Part shown: positions 22,799 through 34,734 of the stretch, piece by piece
Layout: each line of letters starts with the position of its first letter
Numbering within the stretch: position 1 is the stretch's first letter
Assembly (NCBI GenBank): GCA_910592205.1
Contig: CAJVPJ010000133.1
Location: forward strand, 1-41,596
Direction: 5' to 3'
Length of the DNA: 41,596 bases
Source of the DNA: Paraglomus occultum
Taxonomy: Eukaryota; Glomeromycota; Glomeromycetes; Paraglomerales; Paraglomeraceae
Made by a program: the position numbers and the translations under genes
The notes under the pieces: generated by a model
What the model was told of the DNA's origin: nothing
Databases searched by the model: none
What the model saw: the letters and a program-made list of their open reading frames with translations, nothing else

Positions 22799-24030
22799 TT
22801 ACTTATTGTCAGCCAAGTTCAACAATAGAGTCTCAGAGTCAAGTAGTACACGATTCTGAGAGCGTGACAATATTGATGCAATATCGCGTGCCGTCTCTAT
22901 CTTTCTCAGCTCAATAAAACCTGGCTGGTTCTTAATAGCTTCACCGATTAATTCTGCTGATCTAGCTTCACCCTCAGCCCTAATTATAATTGATTGTTTT
23001 TCTTGTTTAGCACGCTCTACAACGAAGAATGCCCGCTGAGCTTCCTGTTGTGCAATTTGCTTTGCTTCTACTGCATGCGTAAATTCTGGAGAAAATGCTA
23101 CATGCGTTATAGATACATCATCTAAAATAATATTAAATCGTAATGCGCGACGAGTCAAATTCTCTCGGACCAGTCGTGAGACCTGTGTTAATCGCAATAA
23201 TTGACGCATGGTAAGATTTATGATATCCGACAAAATCAAATAAAGTGTTCCTTCAACAAAACGCCTTCGTTACCTTTTCACGCATTGTGATTAACTGAGA
23301 TGCGTTAAACTGGGCAACAACTGACTTTAAGACTTCATTCACAATTGACGGCAACACTCTCTCATCATAATCAGTCCCCAGAGTCCGATAAATAGTTGGA
23401 AGAGCGTCAACTTTTGGTTTTGAAAGCACACGACATGTAATATTAACCATCTGTAAATCTACATGGAGTTGAAAAAAGAAGGGAAGGAATCTGATTAGAA
23501 CAGGAGTCACAAAAATTTGTAATTTACGCATCCCGATTCATACCTTTTGTCCCTGTCAAAGATGCAATGTTCCGAGGCTTTGCTCGCACATCGTAAATGA
23601 TTGGCGTCTCAAACCATGGAAGCATGAAGTGAGTGCCTTCCGGGTAAATAAACCTTTTGACTCCAAACAGGCGAGTGTATTTTATTGCGCGATGACCACC
23701 ATCAACTAAAAAGACAGACACATTATAATAAATAATTTTGATCCATGAGGGATGGTAATTATTCTGCTTAGAACGCGTAACTATTTTCGCCCCATACAAA
23801 AGCTCTACTAAATGTGGCTTCATCTACTGGTTTTAATTATTGCCTTTTTATAAACTCGTACCGTTAAATAAACTCGCATTAATTCCAAGACCAATAGCAC
23901 CGAGCGTAGCTATTGCACCAACACCAGCGAACAAGCCTCTAGGGCTGCCGCCACCTCCTTTTGGTAACATTCCTCCTAATGTGTTAAAAGCTTTTTTGCC
24001 TTGCGCGGACATTGGCTTTTGAGGAAGCAA
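22799..24030 (-). CDS. Prohibitin-2
   Basis: Four exons on the minus strand: 24030-23862, 23705-23544, 23458-23274, 23182-22799; 299 residues, the same size as animal PHB2. With PHB1 it forms ring complexes in the mitochondrial inner membrane that stabilise respiratory-chain subunits and regulate m-AAA protease. A Gly-rich N-terminus is followed by a hydrophobic anchor ([20 protein letters not shown]). The SPFH domain then has [77 protein letters not shown] and [17 protein letters not shown]. The coiled coil with [20 protein letters not shown] and [11 protein letters not shown] ends the protein and distinguishes PHB2 from PHB1. Its start codon lies only 139 bp from that of the divergent LCMT1 gene. 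Confidence 0.97.
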
Positions 24031-24169
24031 AGGCGAAACAAATGGTCGAAATAATGTTAAAAAATGTTTACGATCTTTTGATTTTCAATCAGAAAAATTG
24101 ATGTCATACCACGTGAATAACTATAAATTTAAAATAATAAAATTCTATTTTCATATCCTCAAAACTGGC
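24031..24169. promoter_or_regulatory. 139-bp bidirectional promoter PHB2/LCMT1 with CACGTG
   Basis: The whole gap between two divergent start codons is 139 bp, so both promoters must overlap. A CACGTG E-box palindrome sits at 24110-24115, 55 bp before the LCMT1 ATG and 80 bp from the PHB2 ATG. Shared control is inferred. Confidence 0.6.
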
Positions 24170-25692
24170 ATGGATTCTGAACAAGAAGAAGCAGTTCGTA
24201 GTACTAATGATGATGCAGTCATTAGCAAAGCGTAAGTTTCCCCCCACCCCCCCCAAATGCGCAATCGCAATGCTCATTAGATAATATTTCTTTTATGAAT
24301 CATTTCAAGGTCGGCTGTGCAGGCAGATTATATCTCTGATAACTTTGTGAAATACTTTGTCAAACGACCGCCTCGGCGTCCCCCTATAATCAACAGAGGT
24401 TTTCGACAAGGAATTTTTTAAATACCCGTCTATTGTCTCGATCACTCATTTTATACTCACTTCTGTTTAGGAACCTACGTACGCACTACCGGACTAGACA
24501 CGTTGATAACGAAATTCCTGGAAACTGGGAATGTCAAGAAACAAGTTGTATCACTCGGCGCCGGATCGGATACGCGATATTTTTCATACAAGGTTTGATT
24601 TGATTTATTCAGATTATTAAATAGTCCCATGCGAGCGTAATGAGTCTTTGGCAATTTTAAAACATGGGCTGACTGATTACTTGGTTCAGGAGAGATCTCG
24701 ACCATTTCATAAATACTTTGAAATCGATTATCCCGAGATTACGAGTAGGAAGGTAGCAATTATTCGTAGACACAAGCAAATGTATACATTATTGGGTGAA
24801 TCAGCACGACTCGGTTAGGAATTTTTTTTTGTTAAGATTTTTAAAAATGCGATCGAGGTATTGCTTAGATCTACTGTTATACGTCTCTAGGTATGAGTGG
24901 TATGGAACTTTACGCGGACGATTATTGCTTGATTGCCGGTGATCTAAGAGAATTCACCAACCATGTAGTCGACCGGCTAATCCAGCATGGCTTTGATACA
25001 AGGTCCGCTAACACCCAAGATTATGAATACTATACTTTTATCCTTTCCTTCTCCGTTCTCGCTATCACCTACCACAGTATCATCATTCGCTTAATCACCA
25101 ACAGTCAACACCAACTCTCACCTATCACAGTTTACCAACTTTATTTCTCTCAGAATGCGTGCTTATCTATATGGAGCCGGAAGATTCCGATAAAATCGTA
25201 CGATGGGTTGGAGAGAATATGAGCGCGGCCGTGTTTGTTGTGTACGAGCAAATCCTTCCTGGTGATGCGTTCGGGTCAGTAATGTTACAGAATTTGAGAA
25301 TGAGGAACATTGAACTTCGAGGCATCTGCGCGTATCCGAGTTTGGAGAGTCAAAAAGAAAGATTCTTGAAGAGAGGTTGGACGCATGCTGAAGCTATAGA
25401 TATTAACGAACTGCATGATAGTCATATCGATCCACATGAATTGGAAAGGTATGCAATCATTGCGCCTTGTTTTACAACGTATATGATAATTTAATGGCGC
25501 CTTCATGTTGATATTTATAGAATATCAAAATTGGAGCTACTTGATGAAATTGAGGAATGGCGTCTGCTGTCCGCGCATTATTGTATAGCGTGGGCCTATG
25601 TCGCCAAAAACGAAAGCATAAGGGAAATGTTTGAACAAGTGACATTTGTCGACTATAGTCCAATATCATCGACGCGGCGTATTGCTACGTGA
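24170..25692 (+). CDS. Leucine carboxyl methyltransferase (PP2A methyltransferase)
   Basis: Methylates the C-terminal leucine of the PP2A catalytic subunit with S-adenosylmethionine, which controls regulatory-subunit binding. Seven exons: 24170-24231, 24310-24398, 24471-24592, 24690-24813, 24891-25002, 25131-25448, 25521-25692; 332 residues, the family's normal size. Signatures in order: ADYISDNFVKYFVKRPPRRP, PIINRGTYVRT, the SAM-binding VVSLGAGSDTRYFSYK, FEIDYPEITSRK, YCLIAGDLREF, LPTLFLSECVLIYMEPEDSD, VVYEQILPGDAFGSVMLQNL and YPSLESQKERFLKRGWTHAE, then a C-terminal ISKLELLDEIEEW and HYCIAWAYV. No key motif is missing. Confidence 0.96.
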
Positions 25693-25949
25693 ACAATCAT
25701 GGAATTTCAAAGACCATGTGCATCTTATTTTAAAAGGTAAACTGCAAATTAAATTTCCATATAATACATTGGATAAAATTATTTCTCATGGATGAGTAAA
25801 TACCCAGGCGGTCGATTACGACGAGATGAATATAAAATCTAGCATTCAGGCCGACTATTTCTGGTCGGCTTTGCACGTTGGTTAAATACAATCACATAGA
25901 GTCATGCAACACCTCATTAAAGGAACAAACTATATAATTGAAGTACATT

Positions 25950-28688
25950 CTAATCCAACTCTTCTATTTTTACTTCTACATAATCGTCATTTACAATGTC
26001 CTCCGATTTGTTCAATCTTTCATCTTTCTCTTTCTCTTCCTCTTCTTTATTTTCTTCATCCTCTCTTTCCTCTTCTTCCGTATTTACTATTTCTTTTCCT
26101 CTTCTTTCACCTCCCTCTTCTTCGTCAACTTTTTCTTCATCTTTTTCCTCATCTTCCTCATCTACTTCCATCTTGTTGTCGTCGTCACGACGACTAGGGC
26201 CTAACCCAATTTCTATATCTGTTTCATACTCATCACTAACCGGTGTTATCGTAGAAAGTCTATGTCGTTTTACTCTCTTTGATTTATTACTCAACTCTCG
26301 TGATTCGCCATTATTTCCCCTTTTCCTTTTTGTCCCACGAAGCCATATTCGTTCTCTATGCCCGCTGTCGCCGTTATTTCCGTTGCGTCTACCACTACGT
26401 CGACCATTACGTTTTCCTATTTCTTCGCCACTGTCATCTTCCACTAAACTTTCTTCATCTTCATTTTCGTCTTCCGATTCATCATCTTCATCCTCATCAC
26501 TATCAGAACTCTCGCTCTCTTGTTGACCCCAATGCGCTCTATCAACTTCATGACCATAATAAACAAACAATTCTTCTCCTTTCCTAATGTCTCTTTTCGA
26601 CAGACAGATGACTTGGTTTACCTCATATCCTTCTAGAAATACCATGTTGCCAAAGGGATCTTCGTTCATAAAATGAAAGGGACAATATATTTTTCCGTTT
26701 GGATCTGTGAACGGCTCACCAACATCGTTGGTGGCGTCTAGAATAGTATGACGATATCTCATTGAATAGTGAGATGCTTTCCCTACTTTATCTTTGTATT
26801 GATCAAATTCATCCTCCATCATCGGGACCCCAAAGTAGAATCCGAGAGGCGTTCCCATGGGGATGTTCCGTTTGGCAAAGAGTCCGTTACCAGCATTCGG
26901 GATGCTTGAGGGTCTAACGTCAACCACGTCACATAATCTTTTTGGCACGTTTGACAAATCCATTCCTTCTTGAATGTTTTCAAGCAACTCGATTTCATAT
27001 GATGATCCATTACCATTCTTCCTGGCCTTCTTTTCTTCAGACACTCTTTTGGCCCTCAAATTCACCGATCTCCCGTCACTATGTGATTTCTTGGACAAGA
27101 AACTATTTTGTTCTGACTTTTGTTTTTGTCGCTCTGTCTCTTTGTGTACGTCCGGACGTAATGGATAAATGCATAACTGTCCTTTAGCTTTGCACCGTGC
27201 GCATGCTGGTAACTCCTTACTACAACCATCTTTTTCAGGTCCACAGTACCTGCATCGTAAATGGGCAGGATTGCTCGCACCGACACTTAGCATTATAATG
27301 CGTTGATTTTTCATAAGATCCTGACCTATTATTAAGTAAGCAGTGTTTAGGGTCTCGAGTTTATTAGAGCATAAAGAAATAATCTTATGCAATACCTCTT
27401 TTCCCCTTGAGAACTCTACCAAAACACAACGGCCAATCATGTTCTTGCAGTTGTTTCACCCATTTTTTGTAACGAGCAATTGCATCGTCAAGGTCATTTG
27501 GTTTGAACGATAGCTTGTAATAGGTCGTTACATTATCCACTTTAATAGCTGTAAAATATTTGTCAGCATTCGTCGTCAAACAGGCACTTGCTGAATTGCG
27601 CGGCGTCTTATTTTATTATACAAGGAATACACAATGAGTAGTCATAGTCAAATAATCTCCAAATAAAACTGTAATCAACAGATCGACTGCTAATTCCAAC
27701 TCACCAAGCCCGTAAAACATTTTGGCAAACCAGTCTCTCTACTCCATTTCTCATCCAATTGTAAAGCAGCATCGATAAGTTCATTTCTCGTCATTCTATG
27801 TTGCGGATGTCTACGCAGAGCCAGAAGTAATATGTGTTGTTGATTATGCCAACGAGGCCGCAAGAGTTGTTGTTGTGTCTTGAGTCGGCCGGAACGCATT
27901 AATTGACCATCACGCTCTTTAGTAAACGGTAAAGAGGTGTCGATTTTCGTGGGAGGAATATAGTCTATGTTAGGTTCGGGATCGGAAGGAATACCATTTG
28001 GAAATATCACACTGGCTTGTTTATCAAACCATTCGTAGTCACGACCGGATATTTTTGTCTTGATTAATTCTCGGAGTCGTAGGCCCTTCACAGCGCATGC
28101 TTCCTGTAAACAGGCAAATAAACGTTCCAAATTCTTGGCCTCAGCTGGTTCTATTATCAAATTACGTGCCATTTCTGGCATTTTTGGAAACAAATAAAAG
28201 ATTTCCAGGTCTGGAATATATTTAGTCTTACAATCATTAAAGAACCTCTGAAGGAATTCGCGTGCACTGCTCCAATCCTTATGTGAGTTTTCGAGAACGT
28301 TCGTCATGACTCTAAGAAATTCCGAATCTATCTCCACCGACGTGGTCCCCCTCAATTCTGAAGTATTCTCTGGCACGAGCATTTCTAACAGCAATTCCTC
28401 TATTTGAGCAGCTTTATCGGTAGGAGGCGCTTCAGGTACGGGGCATATAGTGAGACATCGATCAATAATCTGAAGGCGTCCGTTGTCGTCTAGCTCTGCT
28501 AGTCGACATATTGCAGCGGCAAAAATGTCTAATGGTTTACTTGAGAGGGATGCCACAGCTACATCTTTGATTACATCCCGCCAAGCCTCTTCAGGAGTCA
28601 TCCCTTCTGCCATTTTTGGTTCTACTCTAGGGTGGAGATATTTTACAAGAGTAGGTGATAATGGGGATACACTCTTCTTGCCCTTCAT
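25950..28688 (-). CDS. SET-domain protein with Zn2Cys6-like cysteine cluster
   Basis: Three exons on the minus strand: 28688-27705, 27606-27396, 27325-25950; phases agree and give 856 residues. Ignoring introns yields three separate frames, and the middle one has no ATG, which supports one gene. N-terminal ~330 residues are helical, ending RMTRNELIDAALQLDEKW and GLPKCFTGL; exon 2 continues TPRNSASACLTTNADKYFTA, possibly a winged-helix-like fold. Exon 3 has six cysteines spaced C-x2-C-x6-C-x5-C-x2-C-x6-C then YP (CRYCGPEKDGC, then CARCKAKGQLC), the Zn(II)2Cys6 pattern. The SET domain follows: SIPNAGNGLFAKRNIPMGTP, YCPFHFMNEDPFGNMVF and RKGEELFVYYG. The long acidic tail is Ser/Asp/Glu-rich with Arg/Lys patches. 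Probably a nuclear methyltransferase; histone target unknown. An in-frame ATG at 28763 would add 25 residues. Confidence 0.85.
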
Positions 28689-28997
28689 GATGCTGCGAGA
28701 CAGAAACGAACGAAAGAGGTGGATACGGACTGAATGATGATAGGAAAGAGCGAGTAGGCACACGACGTGGGGACGGGAGGATGTAGAAAATGAGCGAAAA
28801 TGGACACGTGAGATGATACTTGAACTTACTTCGCGACTGTATCACGTGATAATTACCCGTTTTGATAATCAAATTGCACATTACACAAAAAGCACCTTGA
28901 GACTTTTTTCATTCTTTGACTATTTATTTGTTTATTATTACAAACTTCCTATAACTAAAATAAATTAATTACGAACTGAAATTTATTAAGTGAGAAA
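28689..28997. promoter_or_regulatory. SET-gene/VPS18 divergent promoter with two CACGTG sites
   Basis: A 309-bp gap between two divergent genes. It holds CACGTG at 28805-28810 and the perfect 10-bp palindrome ATCACGTGAT at 28841-28850, 148 bp before the VPS18 ATG. The second matches the bHLH core recognised by yeast Cbf1 and by animal TFEB (CLEAR). Regulation of VPS18 by such a factor is inferred from motif and position. Confidence 0.55.
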
Positions 28998-31900
28998 ATG
29001 TCAATATTCGATGATTTCATTGAACAATCGAACGATCCAACGCCGTCATACGGTAGCAGCTCGTTTTTCGTAGACTCTGTCGGTTTTGAACCGTCTGATC
29101 CAATTATGGTATGCAAGTTTTATCTTCTTACCAGCTTGTGTTGAGTAATTTTGCGACTCGTTTTAATTTTAATGATTTGTCGACTTGTACTACAGCTTGA
29201 GACTGGCTTTGTCAGTATGGGCCTAGCCGAAGACGATTCACGCGTCTTTGCATTAGACAGAGTTCAGTTCCAATTTCCTGCTCAATTACGGACGATGGCT
29301 GTTTCGAACGAGATGTTGATAATGGCATTGGAAACGAATCATATTCTGAGGATCGACTTACAGCAGGTGCATGAAGTCGAAGGTGAGGTTGCGAACATTT
29401 GGAGATGATGTTAGGGTCAATTATAAGTACAATATCGTTAGGTGGTATGTGTAGAAATAATAATAGTTGTAACAAACTTTGCCCTTATTGTTATCATTGT
29501 TTTCACGTCTCGCTTTCACACATTCCCATTCCAATAATATTGCCTTTTAGAATTGACTCGGACGATTTTTTAACGACTGATTGGTTTTAATCTATTGTCT
29601 TACAAAACCATTACTAACGAATTCATTTAACAACAGATATCGAAATCCCAAGGAAGCACACTGAAGTGAAGATATATAAAACATTTTTTGACCCGACTGG
29701 GAGGCATTTATTAATTACAACTGAACAAGGAGAAAATTTCTATTTATTTGAAAAATGGAAAAAAGCAAAACCTCTATCAAAATTCAAGGTTAATTTATTA
29801 ATCAATTGAGAATTTAATGTCATTAGATGCCGTCGTTTTTTGATTGAATGTCAAGACTAAGAATTTTATCTATTGTTTTTATAGGGAATCGTAATTGAAT
29901 CTGTAGCGTGGAATAAGGAAGCCGGAACATCGTCAGATCCATCTACTAAAAAGATACTGATTGGTACAAGGAATGGGTTGATTTTTGAGGCCGAGATTGA
30001 GCCTACCGATGAGTATTTTAAACGAGAAGAAAAGTTCTGCAAACAGGTTCAACATGTTTAAGGAGCACAAAACGTTATTTTATTCTTCGTACCATATGTT
30101 AATCTTATATTGTCGGCAATTGCTTTTTTATCATTATTCATCTCATAGGTCTATTCAATACAAGAAAACCTCCCGATCACTGGTCTCAGATTCGAACAAT
30201 TTACAGTAACACCACGCAAATACTTTATCGTTGCAACCACGCCAACGAGAATATATCAATTTATTGGAATGGCACAACCCAAGGCTGATTACGATGGCGC
30301 GTCAATGTTTGGAAATTTGTTTGCCAAATATGAAACCAATCCGGGTAAAAAAATAAAGAATGTGATTTTGTTTTTTTAACTCTTGCTACATATTATAATG
30401 AGATTTGCAATTATATAGGATTTCAGGAGTTACCCGGTGATCTGCCGTACAGTGAGCTCCATTTTTTTACACCATATCAGGATATTCAATATCAAGGAAC
30501 TCCAAAGACGTTCGCATGGCTCACAGGTGAGTATTTACGACTCACGATGAACCCCACTTCATGCAGAGTTATCTAGAACGCTGTATCTTTTATTGACGTA
30601 GGTCCTGGGATATATCACGGAAACCTTGTTTTTGGATCTCAAGATGTTGGGGATAGTGTAATAGATTCTGCGCATTTATTACCGTATGTAATATGTAACG
30701 TTCTCGTACTCTAGCTCACTCCTTTATTGGTAAACTGATATTACACATATTGCTTTTCTATATATAGATATCCTGCCACTCCGTCAGAAATAGACCCTAC
30801 TACAGTTGTATCCGAGATCCCATTGTCGATCGCTCTCACAGAGTTTCATTTTATTTTGTTGTACAAAGAACGTATACGGGCGATCTGTCAGCTGAATGAT
30901 CAGATCGTATATGAAGAACTTATACCTCTTGTAAATATCCAATGATAGACGATCGCGCAATTGATATGCATGATCATTAGGGACAGCAACTAAATTTGTC
31001 GTTTGTGTTGTTGATCAATAGAAAGCAGGGGAGGAAGTCCGTACAATGACAGTTGACACTGTAAAGAATACATTCTGGATATATACTGATCTGTCCATAT
31101 TCGAACTTATAATAACAAGAGAAGACAGAGATGTATGGAGATTGTACTTGGATAGACAAGCATTTGATACTGCATTACAATATTGCAAGGTATTTTGGAC
31201 AACATAGTAATTTGATTTGGAAACACGTTATACGCTTCATCTGTTATGAGCCTAACCAACTTTATGGCTTTCACGTAGAATCCCGCTCAACGTGATAAAG
31301 TTTTAATAACTCGAGCAGACTATTACTTCTCACAGGGCAGATATATCCTCTCTGCTCAATCATATGCTCAATCAACAGTCGCGTTTGAGGAAGTCACTTT
31401 AAAATTTGTTGAGAGGGATGAAAGAGATGCTCTAAGAGAATACTTGTTGAGCAAATTGAATAAATTGCGACGAGGGGTATTAACTTTGTGCTTTGACATC
31501 AAAAATACTACTAGTCAACATCATTATATTGGTGCAATCATTGACTTTGCTAAATTTTTTCTTTCTATAGGATCATATTCAAAGGACAATGATTGCCACA
31601 TGGCTAGTAGAAATCTATCTTAATAAAATCAACATGTTAGAAGACCAGACTACTGCCAGTGCTGGTTCAGATGAAGTAAACAATCTCCTGGCCGAGCAGA
31701 AGTTTGTCGAAGATGAGTTTAGGGTGTTCTTGGATGAATACAAAGTAAATGATAATAGAATAGTGAATGTTATTACATTTAAATTCTTATCAGAATCTTC
31801 CCATTGAATGAGACATATTCAATTTGAACAGGCTAATCTCGATAAACGTACGACTTATAATCTTATCGCAAGTCACGGGCGAATGGATGAATTGCTGTTT

Positions 31901-34072
31901 TATGCTACGATAATTGGTGATTACGAAAAGGTCGTTTCTCATTGGATTCAAGAGAAGGATTATAAGAAAGCATTAGATGTCCTCAGTAAACAGGTAAGCT
32001 TGCTAGAAACATACATACCAGAGTAGGGCCCGCGCGCCCGGGTGTCGGCGTAGATAAATAGGAACGATGGACTATTAAATTGTGAAGCTATGTTAACTAA
32101 TGTCACTGTTTTAAAATTTTTTAATATACAGGCTTCCGTCGATTTATTCTATAAATTTGCACCGGTATTAATGGAGAACGCGCCATATGAGACTGTCAAT
32201 GTATGGATGCGACAGACAGAACTTAATCCCCGCAATTTGATACCTGCTTTGCTAAAATACGATCACTCAAAATCCACAGAGAACGCTACTCAGGTACGAT
32301 ATGATGATTCATGAGTTTTGTTTTAGTATGAATGACAAAATGTGACAATGCCAATGAATCTCCATGTAGAACCAAGCAATACGATATCTACAATTTGTCG
32401 TTCGAGAACTGAATAACACGGACCCTGCGATACACAACTTCCTTTTAACTCTTTATGCGACGCAATCTGCTCAGGATGAATCGGCTCTACTACAGTTTCT
32501 GGCTACAGAGGTATATTATGCTTATGTATTGACAAGATTAACATATTTATATGTGAAATTAAAATCTTTTTCGCTTATAACGATTGTAACGTTGCTTCGA
32601 CATAGGGTCGCAAGCCGCACTATAATTTGGACTATGCACTCAGACTCTGTAGTCAGAATGGAAGAATGCAAAGTTGTGTACATATTTACAGTAATATGGG
32701 TTTATATGAAGAAGCTGTCGATTTAGCATTGAAGGTCAGTCGAAAAAGAGGATTTTGCTTCAAAGGAATATCATATGAAAGTTTGAATAAGAGAGGCTTT
32801 TACAATTGCCTTATGATTATTATACTAACATGCAACGCGACGGATACCTACCAAATCCGTGTTGCAACTTCACATTCATGAAGCATAACGACCTAGAATT
32901 AGCAAGAATCAACGCTGATAAACCAGAAGATGACGAAGCTTTAAGAAAAAAACTTTGGCTAAAGATCGCTCGACACGTGGTGGAAAAGAAAAAGGACATC
33001 AAAACGTGAGTCCTGGAACTTGTATAGATGCACGTTATTACGTGAAACTAATATCTACACTTTTTAAATATTGTTTTCTCACTGAGATAGTGCAATGGAA
33101 TATGTACATGACTGCGAATTGCTCAAGATTGAAGATATTCTCCCATTCTTCCCAGACTTTGTCCTTATTGACGATTTCAAGGATGAAATTTGTGCTGCAT
33201 TAGAGGATTATAATATACACATCGAAGAGCTCAAGGCTGAGATGGAAGAGGCGACGAAAAGCGCGGAAAGTATTAGAGACGATATTCGGGAATTGCGTTG
33301 TCGGTGAGTTTAAGGGAAATGTATGGATGTACGAGATGTGTCTTGGCCGATTCTAATCAACAACATTTTGACGACTTTTCGCACTTAGATTTGCTGTCGT
33401 TTCTACTAATGAGAAGTGCTCGTTGTGTGACTTTCCAATGTTGACTAGGCAATTTTATATTTTCCCTTGTCAACATGGTTTCCACTCGGACTGCTTAATC
33501 AACAAAGTGAGTAGGGATAGTCACAATCGTCACGCAATTACATCACATCACAATTATCTACCCTTTTCATTCTTATCAATCAATTCTCTATTATGAAAGG
33601 TTAAACATCATCTAAACCCTCGTCAAATCCGGCGTATTCTCGAGCTACAAGAAAAAATAGCTCAGGAGATCTCTAATATAAATCATGCAGTCGCAAAGCC
33701 TCTTGCAAAGCCTCAGACACAAGCGGGTGGATTAGATCTATTGAAAGGGTTGATATTGCCTGATCTGACCGCTAATAGCGGAGATGATGTAGCTGTCGTC
33801 GTACCGAAAGTGGACCAGTTGAAGGTAAGAAACTGAGTTCTAAATTATAATTAGTTCCTCCCACAAGAACAACATCTTCATTTAAGGGCGTTTGATTAAA
33901 GGCTTGATGATGTCATTGATTTATCGCGTCATTATTTATCTTATTTTAGGATGAATTAGACGATTTAGTAGCGTCGGAATGTATTCTTTGCGGTGATATC
34001 ATGATTAAGACCATTGAAGAACCATTTATCAGCCCAGAAGAAACGGACTTATTGGCAAGTTGGGCCGTATGA
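28998..34072 (+). CDS. Vacuolar protein sorting protein 18 (HOPS/CORVET core)
   Basis: Shared core subunit of the HOPS and CORVET tethers for endosome-vacuole fusion. Twenty exons: 28998-29108, 29196-29382, 29637-29788, 29885-30046, 30149-30344, 30419-30526, 30602-30683, 30768-30930, 31022-31189, 31279-31476, 31571-31744, 31832-31993, 32132-32293, 32370-32510, 32606-32734, 32884-33005, 33091-33303, 33389-33506, 33600-33824, 33950-34072; 1031 residues, all in phase. The N-terminal half is the Pep3/Vps18 beta-propeller region (FALDRVQFQFPAQLRTMAVS, YSELHFFTPYQD). A helical clathrin-repeat region follows (TYNLIASHGRMDELLFYATI, DYKKALDVLSKQ, RKKLWLKIARHVVEKK, LLKIEDILPFFPDFVLID). A coiled coil leads to a C-terminal RING (CSLCDFPML, FPCQHGFHSDCLI, and CILCGDIMIK). 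Complete, with no missing key cysteine. Confidence 0.96.
32024..32050. other. GC-rich palindromic spot in VPS18 intron
   Basis: Within the intron between exons 12 and 13, a short block combines GGGCCC, CGCGCG and CCCGGG and is almost entirely G and C, in a locus where introns are AT-rich. Whether it forms a stable hairpin or is a protein-binding site is not known. Confidence 0.5.
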
Positions 34073-34734
34073 ATAAATACCACGTATACGAAAGTTTTTG
34101 TTTATATTATTAGTCACCAATCATATTCACAAATTGCGGCTTCACCAGTCGAAAAGCGCAACATACGATCACATGCTATCAGATTCATTTATGTTGTTGC
34201 ACAATTCTTGCGAACTTTATTTGGCGCACCGTGCAGTTTTTTGCATTTGTGAAACTGATCATTATACAAATTCTAAAGTAGGCACATCGTTCATTCTGTT
34301 CGTGTATCAAGATTGTGAACGTTCACAAACATTTCCAATTGACATTTCTATAATTAATCGATCCAAAAAAAGCATGTATAATTACGTTACCAAGAAAACA
34401 ATGTACACATCAACCCTCCAAGTGGCACATGTTTATTTGCGCAGGTATTCATTACTCGATCATCTAATATAAAGGACGCCCACACCCTGAGATATTTTTT
34501 GCGAATTTCCAAATCCTTCAATTGGTGCTACATAAAAGCAACAGAAAAAAAATTCCCGGCGAATTCTTGGATTTTTGAACAAACCCTCTCCTCGGCGCAC
34601 CTTTCGAATGGGTGTAATCATACATGCTAACATTACACGTAGCAATTAACTGAATAGCACGATTATATAGAATACGTAAAAAAATATAACTATTATAGAG
34701 ACGTCATAAGTGGTGAACTTGAGCTACTTGCAAC
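34073..34734. other. Intergenic region between VPS18 and the She10-like gene
   Basis: A 662-bp gap between co-directional genes. A 124-codon frame at 34098-34472 starts just after the VPS18 stop codon; it has no recognisable motif and its composition looks like background, so it is not called. The region should hold the VPS18 3' UTR and the next promoter. Confidence 0.5.

Noticed and set aside
22588-22917. 109-codon plus-strand frame
   Set aside because: It overlaps the 3' coding end of PHB2 on the other strand and has no recognisable motif.
25996-26526. Ser-rich plus-strand frame of 176 codons
   Set aside because: It is antisense to the Ser/Asp/Glu-rich tail of the SET protein; low complexity explains it.
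27396-27579. Separate small gene beginning MTTNADKYF
   Set aside because: The apparent first codon is TTG, not ATG. The frame extends upstream to an acceptor at 27607 and joins in phase to the preceding exon, so it is the middle exon of the SET gene.
27690-28763. Stand-alone 357-residue protein
   Set aside because: The frame ends four codons after a GTGAGT donor, and the next exon continues the same conserved-looking segment. It is the first exon of the SET gene.
34098-34472. 124-codon frame after VPS18
   Set aside because: No domain, no splice partner and background-like composition. It starts 26 bp after the VPS18 stop codon and most likely lies in its 3' UTR.
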